Source: Salegentibacter salegens
GTDB lineage: Bacteria; Bacteroidota; Bacteroidia; Flavobacteriales; Flavobacteriaceae
Assembly (NCBI RefSeq): GCF_900142975.1
Contig: NZ_LT670848.1
Location: forward strand, 2,418,001 to 2,482,000
Reading direction: 5' to 3'
DNA length: 64,000 nucleotides
The notes beneath the pieces are model-generated. The model was given only the letters and a program-made list of their open reading frames with translations. It made no database searches and was not told where the DNA came from. This document shows positions 34,444 to 43,866 of the stretch, piece by piece. The number at the start of each line of letters is the position of its first letter. Positions within the stretch are counted from its first letter, which is position 1. The translations under genes and the position numbers were made by a program.

Positions 34444-35811
34444 TCAAACCAATAATAACCCTGTAATATAAACCAGCGTTCCCACCACCATCATCACCAA
34501 TGTATAGGGAAGGATTTCCCGGGCTTTTAGTTTTGTAATAGCAAGTAATGGTAAAGCCCAGAAAGGCTGCAACATATTGGTGATCTGGTCTCCATAAGAC
34601 AGCGCCATAACGGCTTTATTAAGTGGCACTCCCAGTTTTAAAGCACTTTCTAAAATTATTGGCCCCTGCACCGCCCACTGACCGCCACCGCTGGGAACAG
34701 AAATATTCACCAAACCTGCGCTAAAGCAACTGTAAACAGGTAAACTAACATCTGTTGCTATACTTACAAAAAACCCTGAAATATCACTCACCAAACCCGT
34801 TTCACGCATCACGCCCATAATCCCAAAATACAACGGAAACTGGATCAAAATTGCCGCCGCTCCCCCAATGGCTTCCTCTAAAGCTTTTAAAAATGAGGCG
34901 AAAGACTCGTGCAGCAAAATACATAAGCAAAGCATTAGGAAATTCAGCATATTTGGAGTTAGATTTCCTATTAAAAGTTCTTCGGAATAACTGGCAAAAA
35001 AGGCGGCTAGTAGTAAAAATCCGAATACTAATCTTAGCCATTTTGAATGGTCTAATTTTTCGGCCCCGGTGATTTTTGCAAAGTTTGTAGTTTTTGTTTC
35101 AGCTTCTATTTTCACAGTTTTCGTTCCACTTACTCTGGAAAGTAAATAGAGCGTTAGTGGAATCAACATTAACAAAGCGGCGAAAATCAATAAATTCCAT
35201 TGAGAAAAAATTGTGCTTGCTGTAGGAAGATTGTTCGGTAATTGGGAAAGAAACGCAGCATCTGCACCCGGGAAAAGACTGGCCAAATGGCCGTCTTCAG
35301 CGGCTTTTAGTGGTGCGCTTCCGCTCATTCCACCGTGCCAAACCATCAAACCAACATAGCCTGCGGCACCTATTAACGGATAATTAATTTTGAAACCTCG
35401 CTCAGAAGCTGCTTCGGCTACTTTCCTGGCCATAATTGCTCCAAAGATCAATCCCAGTCCCCAATTAAAAAATGCCACCAGCATTGTAGAAACCGATACG
35501 ATAATTACTGCAGTTGCATTGTTCGTCACAATTTTGGTTAGTTGGCTTGTAAGCCAGGAAACTGGTTTGCTAAGTACTAAAATGTGTCCCAAAACCAAAA
35601 TGAGCATCATTTGCACCATAAAGACAATAAGGGCGGGATCCCACATCCCGGTTTGCCAGAAATCAAGGATTTGAATTGCAGAATTAGTATTGGTTTCTCT
35701 CGTAAAGAAGAACGCGACAAAAAGCGTAATTAAAGTAAGTAGCACCGCCAAAGTAAATGGCGCCGGGATAAGTTTTTTTAAAGTATTTTCTATGAAATTA
35801 CTAAGGTTCAA
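34444..35811 (-). CDS. atoE: Short-chain fatty acid transporter, AtoE family
   Basis: A 455-residue inner-membrane protein with about twelve hydrophobic segments. The sequences FNWGLGLIFGAIMARKVAE and VSVPSGGGQWAVQGPI are signature blocks of the AtoE group (TIGR00366-type), proposed to take up short-chain fatty acids such as butyrate. It has no ato enzymes next to it, so the name rests on family only. Gaps of 88 bases to the hemerythrin gene and 34 to the broken GIY-YIG gene leave the transcript unit unclear. Confidence 0.85.
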   Translation of the reverse strand: MNLSNFIENTLKKLIPAPFTLAVLLTLITLFVAFFFTRETNTNSAIQILDFWQTGMWDPALIVFMVQMMLILVLGHILVLSKPVSWLTSQLTKIVTNNATAVIIVSVSTMLVAFFNWGLGLIFGAIMARKVAEAASERGFKINYPLIGAAGYVGLMVWHGGMSGSAPLKAAEDGHLASLFPGADAAFLSQLPNNLPTASTIFSQWNLLIFAALLMLIPLTLYLLSRVSGTKTVKIEAETKTTNFAKITGAEKLDHSKWLRLVFGFLLLAAFFASYSEELLIGNLTPNMLNFLMLCLCILLHESFASFLKALEEAIGGAAAILIQFPLYFGIMGVMRETGLVSDISGFFVSIATDVSLPVYSCFSAGLVNISVPSGGGQWAVQGPIILESALKLGVPLNKAVMALSYGDQITNMLQPFWALPLLAITKLKAREILPYTLVMMVVGTLVYITGLLLV

Positions 35812-35845
35812 ATTATAAGATATTTATTTATGCTAATTGAACAAA

Positions 35846-36280
35846 TTAATTATTCATCACTTCCTCCACGTCTTTATAAGTAATTCCATTTTTATTGATC
35901 CATTCTACAAGTCCGTTTGATTGCCTTCCCAGAATAATATTTGAAGCTGCACTGGTACTATTAAAAACCGTGTCTTCAGAGAAAATATAGTAATCTCCGT
36001 TTAATACTAGCAAACCTTTATCAATAAGTTTTTCTCTTAATTTTCTATAAGTTTCAGTTATTGAATTAGATAGATTTTTTTTCGCCTGGGAGCCTTTCCT
36101 TATAATATAGCCTTGATTATCTTCATACATTTCGGCATTAAAATTTCTGGATTTTATAAAAAACGAATCTTTAATTAATTTATCCGATTTCTCATTTGAT
36201 TCTGATCGATCTTCAGCAGTAGAAGAGATTAGAAAACGAAATCCCATTACCGGAAGTATAAGCTTTATTTGTTCAAGAAA
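35846..36280 (-). pseudogene. 3' part of IS-split GIY-YIG gene (DUF4357 domain)
   Basis: This piece encodes the C-terminal 140 or so residues of a protein whose start lies at 38095 on the other side of an IS256-family element. It reads through from the 8-bp duplication into FLEQIKLILPVMGFRFLIS and then a DUF4357-like domain (GYIIRKGSQAKKNLSNSI, NIILGRQSNGLVEWIN). Such domains sit at the C-terminus of GIY-YIG nuclease-family proteins. Joining it to the upstream piece with one copy of the duplication restores a continuous frame. An internal ATG at 36247 could start a 133-residue fragment. Confidence 0.9.
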
Positions 36281-36342
36281 GAGGGTGTAATCTCAAGTCT
36301 GTCTAGACTTTGAAAATTAAATTAAAATTTTTAGACTAGATT

Positions 36343-37581
36343 ATGACACAAGAAGAGATTAAGGAATTAAAGGAAAAAGCATTAAAACAATTTTTATCAG
36401 GAGAATCCCTAACCGGCAAAAACGGCGCTTTTGCTCCAATGCTTAGGGAGTTTATGGAAGAGGCCCTGGAAGCAGAAATGTCTTCGCACCTTTCCGATGA
36501 AGAAAAAGGCTCAAAAGCAGGTAATAAGCGTAATGGCAAAGGCAAAAAGACCCTAAAGAGCAGCCAAGGGGACGTCACCATTAACACGCCCCAGGATCGT
36601 AACAGTACCTTTGAGCCGGAGATCGTAGCGAAACGCCAGCGTATCCTGGCCGATAATTTAGAAAAGCAGATTATAGGCATGTACGGGATGGGCAATAGCC
36701 TGCGGGATATCTCAGCTCATATAGAGGAAATGTATGATTCCAAGATATCCACACACGTTCTAAGTGATATTACGGACCGGGTGATTCCCAAGGTTAAGGA
36801 ATGGCAGGATCGCCCCTTGGAGCCGGTATATTGCATCCTATGGCTCGACGCGATGCACTTCAAGGTACGCGAAGAAGGCAAAGTAAAGCACAAGGCCTTG
36901 TATAATATTTTAGGAATAAATAAAGCTGGAAGAAAGGAAGTGCTGGGTATGTATATCTCGGAAAGTGAAGGGGCCAATTTTTGGCTTCAGGTGCTGACCC
37001 AATTAAACAACCGTGGCTTAAAAGATATTCTGATTGCCTGTACGGATAATCTTACGGGCTTTAGTGAAGCCATTCATTCTGTTTATCCCAAGACTGATAT
37101 TCAGCTATGTATTGTCCACCAGATCCGCAATAGTATGAAGTATGTGGCCAGTAAGGATCAAAAAGATTTTATGAAAGACCTTAAACTGGTGTACAAGGCT
37201 GACACCAAAGACCAGGCTGAATCGGCTTTACTGGATCTGGAAGAAAAATGGGGCAAAAGATATCCCATAGTGATCCGTTCCTGGAATGATAACTGGGACC
37301 GATTGAGTGCTTATTTTGAATATACCGCACCCATTAGAAAACTCATATACACCACAAATGCCGTAGAGGCTTTTCACCGGCAGGTAAGAAAAGTAACCAA
37401 GACCAAAGGCGCTTTTACCAATGATATGGCACTATTGAAGCTGGTTTACCTAGCTACCAGAAGAATTGAAAAGAAATGGAACGCCCCACTGCAGAACTGG
37501 GGTTTGGTAGTTCAACAATTAGCTATTAAATTTGAAGGTCGGCTAGAGTTGGACTTAGCCACCAATGAAACGAAAAACTAA
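36343..37581 (+). CDS. IS256-family (mutator-type) transposase
   Basis: A 412-residue DDE transposase. The three acidic residues are visible in CILWLDAMHFKVREEG, IACTDNLTGFSEAI and TTNAVEAFHRQVRKVTK. The N-terminal half has the ISSHLSDEEKG-like and GMYGMGNSLRDISAHIEEMY DNA-binding region. It is intact and full length, so the element is probably still active. It begins 62 bases inside the left end of the element. Confidence 0.96.
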   Translation: MTQEEIKELKEKALKQFLSGESLTGKNGAFAPMLREFMEEALEAEMSSHLSDEEKGSKAGNKRNGKGKKTLKSSQGDVTINTPQDRNSTFEPEIVAKRQRILADNLEKQIIGMYGMGNSLRDISAHIEEMYDSKISTHVLSDITDRVIPKVKEWQDRPLEPVYCILWLDAMHFKVREEGKVKHKALYNILGINKAGRKEVLGMYISESEGANFWLQVLTQLNNRGLKDILIACTDNLTGFSEAIHSVYPKTDIQLCIVHQIRNSMKYVASKDQKDFMKDLKLVYKADTKDQAESALLDLEEKWGKRYPIVIRSWNDNWDRLSAYFEYTAPIRKLIYTTNAVEAFHRQVRKVTKTKGAFTNDMALLKLVYLATRRIEKKWNAPLQNWGLVVQQLAIKFEGRLELDLATNETKN

Positions 37582-37585
37582 AATT

Positions 37586-37617
37586 TTCTTCTCCCGGGGG
37601 TACCCCCGGGAGAAGAA
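37586..37617 (+). terminator. Perfect 32-bp palindrome after the transposase
   Basis: The left arm TTCTTCTCCCGGGGGT (37586-37601) is followed by its exact reverse complement with no spacer. It lies 4 bases after the transposase stop and inside the right end of the IS. It can form a very GC-rich hairpin and probably ends transposase transcription and blocks read-through from outside. Confidence 0.85.
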
Positions 37618-37643
37618 GCAGACAGAGTTGAGCTAACACTCCC

Positions 37644-38095
37644 TCAAGAAAATATTCCATATCGGAAATATCAGCTTCGTGAAGCCTTGGTAATGAAGGG
37701 GAATTACCATTTTCAATCTCAGCTGTTTTAGCTTTAATAGCCATTACAATCAATCGAGATTCCAGGTATTTTATTTGGGTTTTAGTAAGAAGTTCATCTT
37801 TACTGGTAAAGAATATTATCTCTTTAAAATCCTTTTTAGAATCAACTAAATGTTGCTTGATTCTATTCCCTACATTTTCGGCTTCTCCTATATAAATTTT
37901 TTCTTCATAGCTTTCAGAGGAAGGATCACCTTTTAAACAGTATATTCCAGGATTATTGAATTCCTCGCGATTAATTATCTTCGTGAGTGAAGCTCTTTGA
38001 GCATATAAGGCCTTCCCTACCCAATTCCCAATTTCGCCCAATCTAGGACCGTACTCTGTCCCATCAATCATGTAGATTGTAAGTTTCTTTCCCAT
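37644..38095 (-). pseudogene. 5' part of IS-split GIY-YIG gene
   Basis: The N-terminal 150 residues of the interrupted gene, starting at the ATG at 38095 (MGKKLTIYMIDG). The GIY-YIG nuclease-type core is visible as NPGIYCLKG and KIYIGEAENVGNRIKQH, followed by helices with KYLESRLIVMA. At DMEYFLE the frame runs into the IS right end and into its palindrome (residues LPGVPPGEENF), which is not native. Proteins of this GIY-YIG plus DUF4357 type are of unknown role, many near mobile DNA. An upstream in-frame start at 38161 seems less likely. Confidence 0.9.
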
Positions 38096-38224
38096 ATAAA
38101 AAGTGAATTCCAAAAAATCCCATCCCAAAGTAGGGCTTGAATGGGCATGATCTATTAACACTGCTTAAAACTATAAATTATTTATTAATTTCTTTTGAAA
38201 TAAGGTTTATAATTGAAAACCTTT

Positions 38225-38258
38225 AAAATAAAAACCCCCGCCAAATTGACGAGGGTTT
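38225..38258 (-). terminator. Intrinsic terminator of the GH97 gene
   Basis: On the minus strand AAACCCTCG (38258-38250) pairs with CGGGGGTTT (38240-38232), one G-U pair, followed by TTTATTTTA. It lies about 55 bases after the GH97 stop. Confidence 0.8.
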
Positions 38259-38313
38259 CGTTATCAAAACATTTACAGTATACAATCTACATTATACACT
38301 ATACATTTTTGAC

Positions 38314-40515
<2,202 letters not shown>

Positions 40516-40776
40516 TTAAGAAGCCAACATTCTAAAAAGCTCTTCGTCTATTTTGGCATTTTCATTTCGTTGATATTTATTGAGCAAACTAGCTATTAAT
40601 TCGCCTATTGCATCCTGGCGATCTTCAGATTTATTCATAAACTGGATTTTTCCCCAGCCGCGAATATCGCAAACCATCATCCCTTTAGCGTCCCAAATTG
40701 TTTGTTCCTTCGCATCGTAATGCACAGGAAATTTTAAAGTTTCCAGGGCTAAATTGTTGTTTTCACTTAAATTCAT
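40516..40776 (-). CDS. Small conserved protein, unknown
   Basis: An 86-residue soluble protein with no signal peptide. It has a central segment TIWDAKGMMVCDIRGWGKIQ and a helical end (IGELIASLLNKYQRNENAK). Similar short proteins occur singly in Flavobacteriaceae, from memory, but I recognise no named family or motif. It is upstream of GH97 on the same strand, with a 60-base gap, and is likely its own transcript. Confidence 0.65.
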   Translation of the reverse strand: MNLSENNNLALETLKFPVHYDAKEQTIWDAKGMMVCDIRGWGKIQFMNKSEDRQDAIGELIASLLNKYQRNENAKIDEELFRMLAS

Positions 40777-40988
40777 AACTAAGTTTTTACTATTATTTTA
40801 AGCAAAATTAGACGCAAACATCCTGGGATAGGTTATTTAAAAATTAAGCCTTAGCCCCTGGTTTTTAATTGAATGTTAAATTGAGAATTGTTATCCTTAC
40901 ATAATAAATTCTTAGTAGTTCCTTGACCTTCAATTAACTTAAATAGAATTGAACTGATCTATTTTTGAAATATAAAACGGGTTAAGAA

Positions 40989-41027
40989 GGGGGCAATTCT
41001 GAAATGAGCGTCAAACCCCCTTTTTTT
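40989..41027. terminator. GC hairpin after lpdA
   Basis: GGGGG (40989-40993) and CCCCC (41016-41020) flank a 22-base loop. On the plus strand it is followed by seven T. On the minus strand, where lpdA ends 19 bases earlier, the tail is only TTCTTAA, so it is an imperfect terminator for the pdh genes. Confidence 0.45.
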
Positions 41028-41045
41028 ATGCAGTTTTTTAAACAG

Positions 41046-42455
41046 CTACGACTTTTTATAATGTGTAGCGCCTCCGTAAAATAGCTCGGCGCTTTCCATT
41101 ATAGTTTCTGAAAGAGTAGGATGTGGATGAATAGTTAGCGATAAATCACTGGCTGTACTGCCCATTTCAATAGCCAAAGCGATCTCCGGAATCAAACTCC
41201 CGGCATTTTTCCCGGCTACGGCACCACCTAAAATCACTTCGGTTTCCTTATCTATTAAAAGTTTAGTCAAGCCCGTATTTTCCCCAATAGCAACAGCTCT
41301 TCCCGAAGCTGACCAGGGAAATTTTACAACTTTTACATTTTTCTCTTTTTCCTTTGCCTCTTCTTCAGTGAGGCCGCACCAAGCCAACTCAGGATTAGTA
41401 AATACAATTGCGGGAATAACTTTAGGATCATAGGCGGCTCCTTTTTTCCCTGCGATCACTTCTGCAGCAATTCGGCCTTCATGACTTGCTTTATGTGCCA
41501 ACATAGGTTCACCGGTAATATCGCCAATCGCAAAAACATGCTCCAATTTTGTTCGGCGTTTATCATCTACTTCCAGGAATCCTTTTTCATTGGCCGAAAC
41601 TCCAAGTTCTTTCAAACCCAGATTTTGAGTATTTGGCTTTCTCCCAACAGCTACCAACACACAATCATATTTTTTGCTCTGTTCTTCTTTCTTTCCTTTT
41701 AAGGAAACCTTCACCCCTTTTTTGGTGATCTTCACTTTCTCTACTTTAGTTTCAAAAAAGACATTTTTAAAGGGTTCATTTTTCTCAAAAATTTTAACCA
41801 GGTCCCGATCTGTTCCGGGTAAAAATCCTGATGTCATTTCAGCTATGGAAACTTTTGTTCCCAAAGCAGCATAAACACTTCCAAGCTCCAAGCCAATATA
41901 ACCGCCACCAACGACTAACATTTTTTTGGGAATTTCCTTAAGCTCCAGGGCATCGGTAGCGTCCCAGATTTTTTCATGATCTATCTCGAGCTCAGGTAAA
42001 CCAACCGCAGAGGAACCGGTGGCAATTATCACTTTTTCAAAACTTAAACCTGAAGTTTTTCCTTTATTATCGGTTACTTCCAGTTCATTCTCACCGGTAA
42101 ATTTGGCCTTTCCCTGGATGTATTCAATATTCCTGGCTTTACTTAATTGCCCTAAGCCTTCTGTAAGTTTTTTAACCACCTTCTCTTTCCAGCTTGCAAC
42201 TTTTTTAATGTCTATTTTAGGCTCTTCAAATTTCATCCCCCATTTTGAGGCATGCATAGCCTCTTCTTTGGTTTTTGCCAGGTGCAAAAGTGCTTTGGAG
42301 GGAATACAACCGCGGTAGAGACAAACTCCGCCGGGATTAACTTCCGGATCAATAAGCGTTACTTTTATTCCAAGATCTGCTGCGTGAAAGGCTGCGGCAT
42401 AGCCTCCGGGACCGGCACCAATAATTACGAGTTCTTTTCTATCTTTTTTTGCCAT
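41046..42455 (-). CDS. lpdA: Dihydrolipoyl dehydrogenase (E3)
   Basis: A 469-residue flavoprotein that reoxidises dihydrolipoyl groups using NAD. The FAD motif VIIGAGPGGYAAAFHAADLG, the redox-active disulphide CLYRGCIPSK, the NAD-binding MLVVGGGYIGLELGSVYAAL and the C-terminal active-site pair in LTIHPHPTLSE are all present. It is the last gene of aceE-aceF-lpdA, 18 bases after aceF, so it serves the pyruvate dehydrogenase complex. Confidence 0.97.
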   Translation of the reverse strand: MAKKDRKELVIIGAGPGGYAAAFHAADLGIKVTLIDPEVNPGGVCLYRGCIPSKALLHLAKTKEEAMHASKWGMKFEEPKIDIKKVASWKEKVVKKLTEGLGQLSKARNIEYIQGKAKFTGENELEVTDNKGKTSGLSFEKVIIATGSSAVGLPELEIDHEKIWDATDALELKEIPKKMLVVGGGYIGLELGSVYAALGTKVSIAEMTSGFLPGTDRDLVKIFEKNEPFKNVFFETKVEKVKITKKGVKVSLKGKKEEQSKKYDCVLVAVGRKPNTQNLGLKELGVSANEKGFLEVDDKRRTKLEHVFAIGDITGEPMLAHKASHEGRIAAEVIAGKKGAAYDPKVIPAIVFTNPELAWCGLTEEEAKEKEKNVKVVKFPWSASGRAVAIGENTGLTKLLIDKETEVILGGAVAGKNAGSLIPEIALAIEMGSTASDLSLTIHPHPTLSETIMESAELFYGGATHYKKS

Positions 42456-42473
42456 TGTTTCTAAGATTTAAGA

Positions 42474-43853
42474 TTAACCCAAAAGCGCTTCGTATGGATC
42501 TTCCAGTGCTTTTACCAGCCAATTCATAAAACCAGCTCCATCTGCACCATCTATTAAGCGATGATCATAAGATAAACTTAGAGGAAGTATACTGCGAGGT
42601 TCAAACTTTCCATCTATATAAACCGGTTTGGTAGTTGCCCGTGAAATACCAAGAATCGCCACCTGCGGATGGTAGACTATTGGCGTAAAATTAGTGCCGC
42701 CAATACCGCCAAGGTTTGAGATAGAAAAATTGCCTCCTTCCATATCTTCTTTAGATAGTTTTTGTTCCCGTGCTTTCTCTGCTATTTCTGAAATTTCTAC
42801 CGATAGATCCTTGATACTTTTTTGATCTGCATTTTTAATCACAGGAACTAAAAGCCCATCTTCTGTAGCCACCGCAATATTGATATTCACATATTTTTTA
42901 AGGATCATTTCTTCCTTATCCATATCTATACTTGCATTGAATGTTGGAAATTTATGCAAGGCTGTGGCAACAATCTTGGTAAGTATCGCTGTTAGCGTGA
43001 GTTTACCACCGGCTTTTTCGACCTTCTCATTATGATCTTCTATATAAGTTTCAACTCCAGAGATATCGGCTTCTCCAAACTGAAACACATGCGGAATAGA
43101 TTGCCAGGAGGCCAATACATTTTTGGCCGTGGTTTTTTTAATACTATTTAGCGGTTTATTTTCTACCGCTCCCCACTTACTAAAATCGGGTAATTCAGCC
43201 TGGCCAGAACTGCTCTTTTTGCTACCGCCTTCCTTGTATTCTTTAACGTCTTTTTCAGTGATTCTTCCACTCTCGCCGCTACCACTTATTTCTTTTATAT
43301 TAACCTCGAGTTCACGAGCTAATCGCCTTACTCCCGGAGAAGCATAGACTTCTTTTGAAGATGCTTTATCGGTACCTTTATCTTTTTTAGACTTGGTGTC
43401 TTTACTTTTCTTTTCCTCATCATCTCCATCTTTTTCGTCATCATCTTCTTTATCTTCTTCCGGCTCATCGGTTTTCTCATCATCTTTCTGCTCTTTTTCT
43501 TTTTCATCAGAATCGGATTCCTCTTCGTCCTTTTCAGCTTCTTCTTTTTTATTTTCTGAAGCGTCTCCCTCTTTATCTGTAGTTTTCTCCTCCTCTTTTT
43601 CTTCTGAATCCTCATCATCATCTTCCAGGATAATAATCACATCGCCTACATTCACCTCATCACCTTCGCTAACTTTTATCTCCTTAATTGTTCCTCCTGA
43701 AGTAGCTGGAACTTCAGCTGTAGCTTTATCGGTTTCTACTGAAATTACTGACTGATCTTCTTCTATTTTATCTCCTTCAGAAACCAGGATTTCAGAAATA
43801 ACAGCGATATCTACGCCTTCAGATATTTGCGGAATTTTTATCTCTTTTGCCAT
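42474..43853 (-). CDS. aceF: Dihydrolipoamide acetyltransferase (pyruvate dehydrogenase E2)
   Basis: A 459-residue protein with one lipoyl domain (lipoyl-lysine Lys43 in VETDKATAEVP), a linker of about 90 residues (roughly 77-170) made almost only of Glu, Asp, Lys and Ser, a peripheral-subunit-binding domain (YASPGVRRLARELEVNIKEI) and a catalytic domain with the active-site motif SLSYDHRLIDGADG. Proteobacterial E2 proteins have Ala/Pro-rich linkers; the acidic one here is unusual. It lies 13 bases after aceE. It forms the core of the complex making acetyl-CoA. Confidence 0.96.
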   Translation of the reverse strand: MAKEIKIPQISEGVDIAVISEILVSEGDKIEEDQSVISVETDKATAEVPATSGGTIKEIKVSEGDEVNVGDVIIILEDDDEDSEEKEEEKTTDKEGDASENKKEEAEKDEEESDSDEKEKEQKDDEKTDEPEEDKEDDDEKDGDDEEKKSKDTKSKKDKGTDKASSKEVYASPGVRRLARELEVNIKEISGSGESGRITEKDVKEYKEGGSKKSSSGQAELPDFSKWGAVENKPLNSIKKTTAKNVLASWQSIPHVFQFGEADISGVETYIEDHNEKVEKAGGKLTLTAILTKIVATALHKFPTFNASIDMDKEEMILKKYVNINIAVATEDGLLVPVIKNADQKSIKDLSVEISEIAEKAREQKLSKEDMEGGNFSISNLGGIGGTNFTPIVYHPQVAILGISRATTKPVYIDGKFEPRSILPLSLSYDHRLIDGADGAGFMNWLVKALEDPYEALLG

Positions 43854-43866
43854 AATTCAATTTTTT

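Larger units (their letters stand above)
36281..37643 (+). mobile_element. IS256-family insertion sequence, complete, 1363 bp
   Basis: The element is bounded by 8-bp direct repeats TCAAGAAA at 36273-36280 and 37644-37651. Its ends are imperfect inverted repeats of about 24 bp: GAGGGTGTAATCTCAAGTCT on the left and the complement of a right end reading GGGAGTGTTAGCTCAACTCT, both continuing GTCT. It holds a single intact transposase gene and a 32-bp palindrome after it. Size, duplication length and transposase all fit IS256. It interrupts a GIY-YIG/DUF4357 gene, and the intact frame shows recent insertion. Confidence 0.95.

Noticed and set aside
35846-36247. A free-standing 133-codon DUF4357 gene
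   Set aside because: The frame continues upstream to the IS target duplication and joins the GIY-YIG part exactly, so it is a gene fragment, not a separate gene.
43393-43755. Open frame of about 120 codons, almost only Ser and Phe, opposite aceF
   Set aside because: It is the complement of the Glu/Asp/Lys codons in the E2 acidic linker; composition explains the open frame.
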